This document shows positions 16,749 to 24,907 of a stretch of DNA of 45,692 nucleotides, piece after piece. Made by a program: the position numbers and the translations under genes. Numbering within the stretch: position 1 is the stretch's first letter; each line of letters opens with the position of its first letter. Under the pieces are notes generated by a model. It did no database searches and was not told the DNA's origin. It saw only the letters and a program-made list of their open reading frames with translations. This DNA comes from K23-9 sp049680365. Lineage in GTDB: Bacteria; Planctomycetota; Planctomycetia; Pirellulales; Pirellulaceae. The stretch spans positions 1 through 45,692 of the forward strand of contig JBAUHQ010000283.1 in assembly GCA_049680365.1 (NCBI GenBank), written 5' to 3'.

Positions 16749-17537
16749 ATGACGCTACAGAAACGTCCTTGGGTCTTGGCAGAAAACAATTTCGCCGAAG
16801 TTTCCGCTGCCCAGATCGAAGTGGTGGTGATTCCATTGGGTGCAACTGAACCACACAATCTGCATTTGCCCTACGGCACGGACGTCTATGAGGCGACTCA
16901 GTTGGGCGAACTGATTTGCGAAACGGCATACAGCCTGGGTAGCAAAGTCCGCTTGCTACCGACGATTCCATTTGGCGTGCAAACCAACATGCGCCGCCTG
17001 CCGCTAGCGATTAACGTCAATCCTGCCACGCTGGATCTGTTTTTGGCCGATATCGTTCGTTCACTGATTGGATCGGGCATCAAGAAAATCTTGCTGCTAA
17101 ACAGCCATGGTGGGAACGATTTCAAACCTTTACTGCGTACTTTGGCTGCCGATGACATTCAGCTGTTTCTGTGTGACTGGTTTCGGTTGGTAAACGACGT
17201 TTACGACACCATTTTCGACAAACCCGAAGACCATGCGGGTGAAATGGAAACGTCGTTCATGCTCGCTCACTTTCCACACTTGGTCGCAACCCATCCCGAC
17301 GGAAAATTGACCGCCGACGATGGGAACGTGCGTCCAACCCAGTTCGACGCCGTCAACAATGGTTGGGTTCAAATTACTCGGCGCTGGGATCTGTTAACTA
17401 CCAATTGTGGATCCGGCAATCCTCATGCAGCAACCGCTCAGAAAGGTCACCAGGTGACCCAAGTTGTCGTCGACCGCGTGGCTGAATTTCTGGTTCAATT
17501 GTCCAATTCAAAATTGACCGACGATTTTCCGTTTTGA
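16749..17537 (+). CDS. Creatininase-family amidohydrolase
   Basis: This 262-residue protein belongs to the creatininase/MftE family of metal-dependent amidohydrolases. The first signature is VVIPLGATEPHNLHLPYGTD, which supplies the Glu, His and Asp metal ligands. LLLNSHGGND is the second conserved block and DHAGEMETS carries the His and Glu of the active site. Length is typical. The substrate cannot be told: related enzymes act on creatinine, on riboflavin-pathway formamides, or on mycofactocin precursor peptide, and none of those pathway partners is visible nearby. It is followed by a terminator hairpin shared with the convergent cysteine-rich genes. Confidence 0.9.
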   Translation: MTLQKRPWVLAENNFAEVSAAQIEVVVIPLGATEPHNLHLPYGTDVYEATQLGELICETAYSLGSKVRLLPTIPFGVQTNMRRLPLAINVNPATLDLFLADIVRSLIGSGIKKILLLNSHGGNDFKPLLRTLAADDIQLFLCDWFRLVNDVYDTIFDKPEDHAGEMETSFMLAHFPHLVATHPDGKLTADDGNVRPTQFDAVNNGWVQITRRWDLLTTNCGSGNPHAATAQKGHQVTQVVVDRVAEFLVQLSNSKLTDDFPF

Positions 17538-17558
17538 AGTAAATAGCAAACAACTTGC

Positions 17559-17593
17559 AAAAAAAAATCAGCCACCCGCAATGGATGGCTGAT
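17559..17593 (-). terminator. Intrinsic terminator for the minus-strand cysteine-rich genes
   Basis: ATCAGCCA at 17567-17574 pairs perfectly with TGGCTGAT at 17586-17593 around an 11 nt loop. On the minus strand this hairpin is followed directly by nine T residues (the A-run at 17559-17567), which is a classic rho-independent terminator. It lies about 35 bp beyond the stop of the cysteine-rich gene (17627). It may also act weakly for the convergent creatininase gene. Confidence 0.8.
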
Positions 17594-17626
17594 CGACGTT
17601 TTAACACTGCTTCGCTTCAGTTCGCA

Positions 17627-18091
17627 CTACAGTTCGCAAACCGGACAAACGCAGTCGCTGCAAACGCAGGCTTCATCGTTGCAACAATCGCAACCGACTT
17701 CGCAAACGCCGCAATCGCAAGCCGCAGTCGACGCAAGCTCAGTCGACGAAAGCGTGTCCGCGGTGCCACAACTGGTCGCACTGCATGCGGTTTCACTGCA
17801 TGCGGTTTCACTGCATGCGGTTTCGCAACCCGCGCTATCACAGCTCTTTTTGCTACAACAGCTTGGCGTTTCAGTGGACACAAATGTCGTCGCAGCCGAA
17901 CTGCTGCAATCGCAGGCGTCACAGCTACACGCATCACAAGTACACTCTTCATCCAAGCAACACAGGCATCCTGCTTCGCATTGACCGCAAGGACAGTCAT
18001 TAGCTGCAAGCATCGATGAATTGCCCTGAACAGCCGAAACCGTTACCAATAGAGGTAGGGCTACGTACATGCATAAAAATAATCGAGACAT
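17627..18091 (-). CDS. Exported ultra-cysteine-rich protein with duplicated Cys module
   Basis: I know no named family for this 154-residue protein. A signal peptide (MSRLFLCMYVALPLLVTVSAVQG) is followed by a mature part with 31 Cys residues, about a quarter of the chain. The first Cys module (CPCGQCEAGCLCC, then ECTCDACSC) reappears near the C-terminus as CDCGVCEVGCDCC then ACVCSDCVC, so the protein has an internal duplication. Between them lies an ETACS repeat run. Such density suggests metal binding or a disulfide-rich surface protein; this is inference. The ATG at 18091 has GGAG 9 nt upstream, so it is chosen over a TTG at 18106. It lies downstream of a second Cys-rich gene and ends at a clear terminator. 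Confidence 0.8.
   Translation of the reverse strand: MSRLFLCMYVALPLLVTVSAVQGNSSMLAANDCPCGQCEAGCLCCLDEECTCDACSCDACDCSSSAATTFVSTETPSCCSKKSCDSAGCETACSETACSETACSATSCGTADTLSSTELASTAACDCGVCEVGCDCCNDEACVCSDCVCPVCEL
17781..17825 (-). repeat. 15 bp tandem repeat, 3 copies, inside the Cys-rich gene
   Basis: CTGCATGCGGTTTCA occurs at 17781-17795 and 17796-17810, and again at 17811-17825 with only the last base changed. The unit is five codons long and encodes the ETACS pentapeptide repeat on the minus strand. Near-identity at the DNA level points to recent slippage, so copy number may vary between strains. Confidence 0.9.
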
Positions 18092-18179
18092 AATTGTCTT
18101 CTCCAAGTTTCAAGAAATAGATTTTGTATTTGCCAATTACGGCGTCGCAATTGGCAGATTGCCGTTGAAACCGCGACGG

Positions 18180-18635
18180 TTATTTCAGCCAACGACAAAT
18201 CCGCGCGCAATGGTCTTGCGCTGATAGAAACGAGGATCCCGGTATCGGGACGTCATCAATCGATGCAGTACGATACGGCGAATCAAAAGCGGGGATCGCT
18301 GTCGCGAAAGCAATCAGTTGCGAATCAAGATCCTGAATCGTCGTTAGCAATCGACTGGGATACGCTTTGCAGCAATCAAAAACGCAATGGCAACCTTGGG
18401 ACTGCAAATCGCAGGAAAGTGATTCGCCTGCAAGCTGTGAACTTGCTTCACAACAGCTCACCTTCGTAGCTTGGCAGCACGATGGTCGATCGGATTCGTT
18501 TTCGTGCGTTACCAGACTTGCCCGTTTGCAGCAGCAATTGGCGGTTGCCAACGCGGGCCAAAACAACATCGCCAACGCCGCCAGGACTACTGGCAGCCAA
18601 ATGCTAAGGCGATTAGGCGTAATTGGATTTTTCAT
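18180..18635 (-). CDS. Exported cysteine-rich protein (CC-pair type)
   Basis: This 151-residue protein is not recognised as a named family. The N-terminus is a signal peptide or anchor (WLPVVLAALAMLFWPALATA). Immediately after it lies a dense run of adjacent cysteines: NCCCKR, SCCQ, SCCE, then SLSC, GCHC and DCCK, giving 12 Cys in about 50 residues. Two more lie in the C-terminal DHCARICRWLK. The adjacent CC pairs could bind soft metals such as Cu(I) or Zn(II); this is inference. It is 88 bp upstream of the other Cys-rich gene on the same strand, so the two are probably cotranscribed. No ribosome binding site is evident before the ATG. Confidence 0.75.
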   Translation of the reverse strand: MKNPITPNRLSIWLPVVLAALAMLFWPALATANCCCKRASLVTHENESDRPSCCQATKVSCCEASSQLAGESLSCDLQSQGCHCVFDCCKAYPSRLLTTIQDLDSQLIAFATAIPAFDSPYRTASIDDVPIPGSSFLSAQDHCARICRWLK

Positions 18636-18642
18636 GACTGTT

Positions 18643-18685
18643 ATAGAATGGACAATCAGGCGTGTGGTCCGCTATCCCATTCTAT
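18643..18685. promoter_or_regulatory. 9 bp inverted repeat just upstream of the Cys-rich gene pair
   Basis: ATAGAATGG at 18643-18651 is the exact reverse complement of CCATTCTAT at 18677-18685, with 25 bp between. The proximal arm ends 7 bp before the ATG of the upstream Cys-rich gene and overlaps a TATAAC sequence on the minus strand. It could be an operator or a leader hairpin that hides the start codon. It could also be a terminator-like structure after the sugar isomerase gene, although no T-run follows. Confidence 0.4.
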
Positions 18686-18740
18686 GCAATCAGGCCCAGA
18701 TTGGCAAAATTTTGTCCTACCCCAACCTCGGGACTCGCGT

Positions 18741-20366
18741 CTACCAGGCACTTCCGCACTTCTGGGTTCCACACAAATGGACTTCGATGCCCAGCGTTTG
18801 CGCCATCGCAACGCGGGCAAACATCGCATCGTCCGCACCAACCACGTCTGTACCATAGGCCAATTGAATGTGGTTTGCTTTATGCCGGGCCATCATTTGA
18901 TCCCGACTCACCCCGTAACACACCCCATGCATGATCGGCCACTGCGGCGTCGTCGAATCCCATCGGCGCTGCGTTTCTTTGGCTGGCAAATCAATTGCTT
19001 TGCCGCGACCGATGTCCATCTGCAGCCGATCATTTTTTACGAAGATCCGTGACCAGATGATCTCGCCGGCTTTGGCAATTCCACGAAGTGTTGATCCACC
19101 CAGCGGAAAATACATCGGCGGCTGTCGGAAACCTTCGCTGCCTGACCACCCGCCAACATGGTGCTCTGCCGGAGCCGAACCGGAAATTTCGAACACCCAA
19201 ACGTATTCGTCAGTCGTGCCCGATTGATCCCAGTCGCCCCAACGAAGATCGTGCAAAGTTGTTTCGACCGGCTGTTCCATTCCACCGTGGATCCGCTGAA
19301 TCAATAACGCATCCAAACCTGCACACTCATCCACTTCGTTGAAATGGGGAAGCGATTTCCCAGCATACAGCTCTCGGCTACCACAGCGAGAACGAACAGG
19401 TGGTCGAGACGTGCTGTTCAACGAGCCTTCGACCAAATCCGATGCCGGCAACAAATCCTTTAAGCCTTGCTGATATTGAATGCCGATGGTGTCGCAGCCA
19501 AAATCATCTGCGATCCGCAGGGCGGCGATATAAGTTTTGCACTGCAACAGAATCTGCGACTCCGTAAGATCGGTCGCTTCGTCGCTGCCAAGATGAAAAC
19601 GAAAGCCCTGATCCAAATACCACTGATAGCACTCGCGTGCTTCGTCGTCCGAGACTTGTGTGGTTTCGAAATACAGCGCTGACTGGCTGAGCCGTTCTTT
19701 GAATACACCCACGGCATTGAGCAGATGATCGGGAATGATCGCATTGAACATCCCCATGCAGCCTTCGTCGAAAACGCCCATGATCGCCTTGTTGGCCATT
19801 AAGTCATAGGCCATCTGTTTGCCAAACTCCGCAAGCTCATGCTCAATCCGACCTGGGACAATTTCCGCAACATGATCGATACGATGAACAATTTCCCCCG
19901 ACTGAAGCCACGTCTTCAATTTGCCGATGAAATCAGCATCAGCAAAATCTTCGCCCCAAAGCGTCGAATACTTCACACCCGCTTTGGTCAGCGAACCATT
20001 CAGATTTAACATGCCGACCAAACCAGGCCACTGACCTGACCAATTTGCGACGGTCAACAGCGGACCGCGATGAGTCGTCAATCCAGGCAAAACATGATGC
20101 GAATATTGCCAAACCGCTTCAGCCACAATCAATGGCGACTCGGCGTCAATGTTTTTAAAAACGTCAAGGCCCTGTCGTTGGCTGGAGATAAAACCGTGCT
20201 TGGTCGCAGGGTCATAGGCGTGAGCTCGCTGAACTCGAAAACCCAAGTTTTCGATCGCCACGACTAGCTCTTTCTCCATCGCATCCTGCGCCGGCCAACA
20301 CGTTTGATTCGCTGCAAGACGCAAATCACCGCTAGCGATTAAGTAAACGATTGGCTGCTCAGTCAT
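18741..20366 (-). CDS. L-fucose isomerase-like protein
   Basis: The 541-residue protein resembles the L-fucose/L-arabinose isomerase superfamily, whose members interconvert aldoses and ketoses with a Mn(II) centre. The segments GVFDEGCMGMFNAIIPDHLL and a C-terminal ARHKANHIQLAYGTD fit the metal-binding Glu and the conserved His of FucI. The N-terminal third (ESPLIVAEAVWQYSHHVLPGL, LTVANWSGQWPGLVGMLNLNGSL) fits the N1 domain that controls sugar access. Planctomycetes carry such proteins as part of fucose/rhamnose-type sugar use, but no kinase or aldolase gene is adjacent. An AGGA ribosome binding site precedes the ATG. It is divergent from selB and is followed by the Cys-rich pair on the same strand. 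Confidence 0.72.
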   Translation of the reverse strand: MTEQPIVYLIASGDLRLAANQTCWPAQDAMEKELVVAIENLGFRVQRAHAYDPATKHGFISSQRQGLDVFKNIDAESPLIVAEAVWQYSHHVLPGLTTHRGPLLTVANWSGQWPGLVGMLNLNGSLTKAGVKYSTLWGEDFADADFIGKLKTWLQSGEIVHRIDHVAEIVPGRIEHELAEFGKQMAYDLMANKAIMGVFDEGCMGMFNAIIPDHLLNAVGVFKERLSQSALYFETTQVSDDEARECYQWYLDQGFRFHLGSDEATDLTESQILLQCKTYIAALRIADDFGCDTIGIQYQQGLKDLLPASDLVEGSLNSTSRPPVRSRCGSRELYAGKSLPHFNEVDECAGLDALLIQRIHGGMEQPVETTLHDLRWGDWDQSGTTDEYVWVFEISGSAPAEHHVGGWSGSEGFRQPPMYFPLGGSTLRGIAKAGEIIWSRIFVKNDRLQMDIGRGKAIDLPAKETQRRWDSTTPQWPIMHGVCYGVSRDQMMARHKANHIQLAYGTDVVGADDAMFARVAMAQTLGIEVHLCGTQKCGSAW

Positions 20367-20520
20367 CTCAAAAAGTCCTTCACGTCTGCGACAGACCAGC
20401 TAGTCACTGGATTGGAATGAGAATCTAAGTGTAGATCTTTTTCTATTTGTTGTAATCCAGGGTATCTCACGAGTTGGCACTATGATTGCGTCACTTTCCG
20501 TCATCGACGAAACTAGCAAA

Positions 20521-22419
20521 ATGGCATATACGATTGTTGGCGTCATTGGACACATTGATCACGGGAAAACTTCGCTCGTTGCAGCGTTGACCGGAGTCGA
20601 TACGGACACGCACCCGGAAGAAAAGCGTCGCGGCATCACCATCGACCTCGGATTCGCGGCTTTTCAAAACGGTGACGATGAATTCGCGTTGATCGATGCG
20701 CCAGGTCATCAAAAATACATCGGCAATCTGCTAGCGGGTGTTTCTAGCATCGACGTCGGTTTACTGGTCGTTGCCTGTGATCAAGGCATCCAAGAACAAA
20801 CACTTGAACACGCTGCGATCCTGCAAAACTTGGGCGTCAAAACGCTGATCGTTGCCGTCTCTCGCATTGATCTTTCGGATGCCGACACGCTGACGGAACT
20901 GACGGAAGAATTGCAGGTATTCCTAGCCGACTATGGATTTCAGGATATCCCCGTCTTACCGATTTCGTCGGTTACGGGGCAAGGCTTGGAGGACTTGAAG
21001 ACGGCCCTGGCCAACGTTGCGCGAACAGAAACAAGAAACGATGCAGGGTACTTTCGCATGCCGATCGACCGCGTGTTTAGCGTTCCAGGACGCGGATGTG
21101 TGATCGCAGGTACGGTTTGGTCCGGAAGAATCAAGGTCGGCGACATGCTGCAAGTCGCTGGCACGTCCACGGAAGTACGCGTACGTGAGCTTGAAGTTCA
21201 TGGGGAAACGGTGTCGACGTCCAAGATCGGCCGGCGAACGGCGATGAACGTGACAGGCGTTTCGGCAAGCGACTTGCATCGCGGGAACGAATTGGTTGCA
21301 CCCAATAGTTACCGCACAACCAAACAGCATGTTGTCGCCATCAACATGTTTCGCGATACATCGGAATTAAAAATCCCGGCGACAGTACATTTACACACGG
21401 CGACAACGGCATGTGAAGCCAGAATCACTGGCGTGCGCGTGCTGCGTCCAACGGAACAAGCAGCCGTGGTGATCGAAACGGATGAAGCGATCGTGACAAG
21501 CCATGGCCAACAGTTTCTACTTCGACGACCCTACCCTGTCGGCTCTTTCGCTAGTGGTCGCTTTCTGGCATCACTCACCGAACCACAAAACCAAAAACGC
21601 GATCTTGTCGAACTTGGGCAACGACTCAGCGGCACGCCGGCAGCCGAACGACTGTTGGCATGGGTTGACTTCTGGGGGGAGATCGCCCTGGACCCAGCAC
21701 AGCTTGAGTTGGTGCTGGGCATCGAACAAAAGTTTCTGAGCGAAATGGTTGCCAACGGCGTGCAGCAAAACGAACTGTTGACGCCACGAGACAAACACCT
21801 TGTCAGCAACCGTACGGTCAGTCGCACGACCGCGTTTACCTTGAAACTGCTTGCCCAACAGGCACAAACTTCCGACGACGCTTGGATGGTCGAAGAGTCT
21901 TTGATCAAGAAACTTCAATCAACGGGATCCGACAGTGTCGCAAAACTCGTCATCGATCAACTCGTTCAAGCAAAGAAACTTGTCCGGCTAAACCAACATG
22001 TTGCGATTGCTTCGGACGAAACGTCGCTCTCCAAGAAACAACGAGCTCGCATGGAGCAAATCATTGCGATGTTCGCCGAGACAAGAACGCCACCCACGCT
22101 AAAAGAACTGGCAGGGCAACTAGACTGTGCCGTTGATGTGATTTCTTCGCCAGTTCGGTTTGCGACCCAGCAGCGGATCTTGACGGATCTGGGCAAAGGC
22201 TTCTTGATTTCGACAAATGTCTTTCACCAGTTATTGGCCGAACTGCGCGCCTTATTCGTTGAACAAAGCAATCAATCGGTGACGGAGATCAAGGATCGTT
22301 GGCAAGTGACGCGAAAACACGCTATTCCCTTGTTAGAATACTGTGATCAAATGCAGTTTACGGTCCGCGACGGCAACCAACGCCAGGCGGGACCGAACCT
22401 TGAAAACGACAGCGATTGA
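20521..22419 (+). CDS. selB: Selenocysteine-specific elongation factor SelB
   Basis: SelB delivers Sec-tRNA to UGA codons marked by a SECIS hairpin. From the ATG at 20521 the protein has 632 residues. It starts with the GTPase domain: GHIDHGKTSL (residues 10-19), RRGITIDLGFA, and DAPGHQKYIGNLLAG. G4 reads AVSRIDLSD where most SelB proteins have TKxDL. Domains II and III follow (VFSVPGRGCVIAGTVWSG), then the C-terminal winged helices that bind SECIS RNA (ARMEQIIAMFAETRTPPTLKELA; VTRKHAIPLLEYCDQ). A second ATG at 20482 is in frame; the family start favours 20521, though neither has a good ribosome binding site. It opens the sel cluster. Confidence 0.95.
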   Translation: MAYTIVGVIGHIDHGKTSLVAALTGVDTDTHPEEKRRGITIDLGFAAFQNGDDEFALIDAPGHQKYIGNLLAGVSSIDVGLLVVACDQGIQEQTLEHAAILQNLGVKTLIVAVSRIDLSDADTLTELTEELQVFLADYGFQDIPVLPISSVTGQGLEDLKTALANVARTETRNDAGYFRMPIDRVFSVPGRGCVIAGTVWSGRIKVGDMLQVAGTSTEVRVRELEVHGETVSTSKIGRRTAMNVTGVSASDLHRGNELVAPNSYRTTKQHVVAINMFRDTSELKIPATVHLHTATTACEARITGVRVLRPTEQAAVVIETDEAIVTSHGQQFLLRRPYPVGSFASGRFLASLTEPQNQKRDLVELGQRLSGTPAAERLLAWVDFWGEIALDPAQLELVLGIEQKFLSEMVANGVQQNELLTPRDKHLVSNRTVSRTTAFTLKLLAQQAQTSDDAWMVEESLIKKLQSTGSDSVAKLVIDQLVQAKKLVRLNQHVAIASDETSLSKKQRARMEQIIAMFAETRTPPTLKELAGQLDCAVDVISSPVRFATQQRILTDLGKGFLISTNVFHQLLAELRALFVEQSNQSVTEIKDRWQVTRKHAIPLLEYCDQMQFTVRDGNQRQAGPNLENDSD

Positions 22420-22470
22420 TCATTCAATCGGCTCCATCTAACGAATTGCCTGTTTAAAAGTGCCATCCAA

Positions 22471-23523
22471 GTGATTGTCAACGTGCTTCAACCTGCTCCC
22501 GTGCTTTGTCGAGTCCTAACCACGACAGGCCTCGTCATTGCTAGTGTTCTTGTCCCACATTCGCTTCAAGCCGAAAAGCCCTCGGCCACCAGCAATGTCC
22601 ATTCGGGTTCATCTCGCACGTTTGCCATGGACTACGGTGTGACCATTGACAACTTGCAGAGGGGTGACGAAGTCAAACTGTGGCTGCCCGTCCCACAGAG
22701 TGACCGGCATCAACGCATTGGACTGCTGTCGCAGGATCTACCAGGTCAGGGCGGCCAGTCAAGCGAACCCAAGTATGGCAACCAGATCATCTATCGCTCG
22801 ATCACGATCACTGACCAAAACCAGCTGACCGCAAAGATGCGTTACAAGGTGCAGCGTAACGAAGTCGTCGCGGAGTCAGCTGAGCCCAAAAGCGAAGCGT
22901 TGAGCGAACACGACGAAAAAATCTACCTATCAGCCAATGCAAAAGTGCCGATCAGCAACTTACCAATCAAATGGCGGATCGAACTGGACAAGTTTGCAGT
23001 CGCACGACAAATCTACGATCGAGTCGACGAACATGTCCGCTATGACAAATCACAACCGGGTTACGGAAACGGCGACGTGCTTTGGGTTTGTGATAGCCGT
23101 TACGGGAACTGCACGGATTTCCACAGTCTGTTCATCGCGATGGCGCGTGCATCCAAGATCCCGGCTCGATTTGAAATCGGCTTTCCCATCCCAACAGAGG
23201 AATCAAGTGGTCAAATCGGCGGCTATCACTGTTGGGCCAGTTTCTACGACCAAGACCGTGGCTGGTTTCCCGTTGACATTTCAGAAGCCGATAAACACCC
23301 TGAATTGAAAGAATACTACTTCGGTCACTTGTCTGCCGATCGGGTTCGGTTCACCGTTGGACGTGATATCGATTTGGTACCGCAGCAGAAATCGCCGCCA
23401 CTAAATTACTTCGTTTATCCCCACGTGGAAATCAACGGAACAGCCGCTGACCAAAGCCAGTTAGAGTTTCGGTTTTCCTTTCAAGATGTCGTATTAAATG
23501 CAGAGCAAGATGAATCCAACTGA
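22471..23523 (+). CDS. Exported transglutaminase-like cysteine protein
   Basis: The 350-residue protein has a signal peptide (VLTTTGLVIASVLVPHSLQA), a beta-rich N-terminal domain, and a transglutaminase-like core. The likely catalytic triad is visible: C214 in YGNCTDFHSLF, H253 in GYHCWASFY, and D269 in FPVDISEA. Bacterial relatives are exported cysteine proteases or amidases of mostly unknown substrate. The odd point is its place: it is between selB and selA, 51 bp after selB, and overlaps selA by 26 bp if the first selA ATG is used. It may simply be cotranscribed. The start is a GTG and no selenocysteine codon is seen in it. Confidence 0.88.
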   Translation: MIVNVLQPAPVLCRVLTTTGLVIASVLVPHSLQAEKPSATSNVHSGSSRTFAMDYGVTIDNLQRGDEVKLWLPVPQSDRHQRIGLLSQDLPGQGGQSSEPKYGNQIIYRSITITDQNQLTAKMRYKVQRNEVVAESAEPKSEALSEHDEKIYLSANAKVPISNLPIKWRIELDKFAVARQIYDRVDEHVRYDKSQPGYGNGDVLWVCDSRYGNCTDFHSLFIAMARASKIPARFEIGFPIPTEESSGQIGGYHCWASFYDQDRGWFPVDISEADKHPELKEYYFGHLSADRVRFTVGRDIDLVPQQKSPPLNYFVYPHVEINGTAADQSQLEFRFSFQDVVLNAEQDESN

Positions 23524-24907
23524 ACAGCTCCGCAATTTACCCTCTGTCGACGAAGTCTTGCACTTCGATAGGGTTGCACAGCTTGCGACGAATCATCCGC
23601 GCCAGAGCTTGGTTGCGTGGGTGCGGTCGGCGATCGAACGGCAACGTGGATTGATTCTGAATGGGCAAGGTGTTTCCGATTCACTGAGCAACGCTGTGGT
23701 GGAAGATGTAATCTCGGCAGCCCAAACAAGTCAGCAGGAATCATTGCAGCATGTGATCAACGCGACTGGCATCATGCTTCATACCAATCTTGGTCGATCA
23801 CCATTGGCTCAGCGGGCAATCGATCGCGTCAAACAAGCAGCAGCTTTTTCAAATGTTGAATTGGATCTTGCGACGGGCAAACGCTGCAAACGAGGGTCTC
23901 GAGCGGCAAAACTGCTGATTGAATTGACAGGCGCGCAAGACGCGATTGTCGTCAACAACTGTGCCGCTGCGACGATGTTAGTTTTGCAAACGATGGCGGC
24001 AGGCAAAGAGGTCGTGATCTCTCGCGGCCAATTGGTTGAAATTGGCGGCGGGTTTCGCTTGCCAAACGTGTTTGCGGCCGCCGGAGTGAAGCTGTGCGAG
24101 ATCGGCACGACTAACCGAACCCATGTGAGTGACTATGAAGCTGCGATCGGTGACGACACGGCTGCCATCATGAAGGTGCATCACAGCAATTTTCGACAAA
24201 TCGGATTCGTCACAGAACCAACAATCGCCGAATTGATCGCGTCAGAACGTCCCGATCACATCGATGTGATTGATGATGTGGGCAGCGGCTGTATCGGCAA
24301 CCTATCGCAGTACGGAATCCACGAACCCGACGTGATCGCCAGTGTCGCGGCAGGTGCCGATGTGACTCTCTTCAGTGGTGACAAACTTTTCGGGGGCCCG
24401 CAGGCAGGAATCATTGTCGGCCGCTCGCGCTTGATTGACAAAATGCGAGTCAATCCTTTGATGCGTGCCTTCCGTGTCGACAAGATGACATTGGCCGCTT
24501 TGGAAGCGACGATCGAAATCCATCTTGCTGGTACCGCCAAAGAAGAACTGCCTCTGATGCAAATGCTCTGCAAAAACATTTCCGACATCCAAGCGGATTG
24601 CCAACAGGTCATCGCTTCGCTTCTCGAAGGCATTCGTAGCGTTGCAACGGTGGTTCCATCGGAGAGCCAAGTCGGTGGCGGCTCTGTCCCAGGCGTGGGT
24701 ATCGCAAGCTGTGCGGTCCAGATCAAAACAGACCGTGCCGACGAATTAACACGGTTGCTGCGACTGGGAACTCCCGCCGTGCAAGCACGTATCGCGGAGG
24801 GTTCTGTTTTGCTAGACCTGCGAACCGTCGCCGCCTCCGAACTTCCCACACTGACGACGCGTCTGGCCGATGCGTTGGCACAATTGGCTGCGAGGCGGCC
24901 TCAGTGA
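23498..24907 (+). CDS. selA: L-seryl-tRNA(Sec) selenium transferase SelA
   Basis: SelA is a PLP enzyme that turns Ser-tRNA(Sec) into Sec-tRNA(Sec) using selenophosphate. The 469-residue protein has the SelA N-terminal helix (LRNLPSVDEVL) and the fold-type I core: NATGIMLHTNLGRSPL, VVNNCAAATML, EIGGGFRLPNVF, VIDDVGSGC. The PLP lysine is K296 in FSGDKLFGGPQAG. The C-terminal part ends RIAEGSVLLDLRTV. An alternative ATG at 23510 would remove four residues and most of the overlap with the upstream gene. The 3' end overlaps selD by 4 bp (GTGA), so both are translationally coupled. Confidence 0.96.
   Translation: MQSKMNPTEQLRNLPSVDEVLHFDRVAQLATNHPRQSLVAWVRSAIERQRGLILNGQGVSDSLSNAVVEDVISAAQTSQQESLQHVINATGIMLHTNLGRSPLAQRAIDRVKQAAAFSNVELDLATGKRCKRGSRAAKLLIELTGAQDAIVVNNCAAATMLVLQTMAAGKEVVISRGQLVEIGGGFRLPNVFAAAGVKLCEIGTTNRTHVSDYEAAIGDDTAAIMKVHHSNFRQIGFVTEPTIAELIASERPDHIDVIDDVGSGCIGNLSQYGIHEPDVIASVAAGADVTLFSGDKLFGGPQAGIIVGRSRLIDKMRVNPLMRAFRVDKMTLAALEATIEIHLAGTAKEELPLMQMLCKNISDIQADCQQVIASLLEGIRSVATVVPSESQVGGGSVPGVGIASCAVQIKTDRADELTRLLRLGTPAVQARIAEGSVLLDLRTVAASELPTLTTRLADALAQLAARRPQ

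Noticed and set aside
17555..18019. Open frames on both strands across the cysteine-rich gene (154 codons plus strand, 130 codons minus strand in another frame)
   Set aside because: They come from the repetitive, Cys-codon-biased sequence of the real minus-strand gene. Only the 18091-17627 frame has a signal peptide, a ribosome binding site and a patterned Cys arrangement.
20407..20460. 7 bp inverted repeat CTGGATT/AATCCAG in the divergent region before selB
   Set aside because: The arms are short and 40 bp apart, expected by chance at this length; no promoter alignment supports it.
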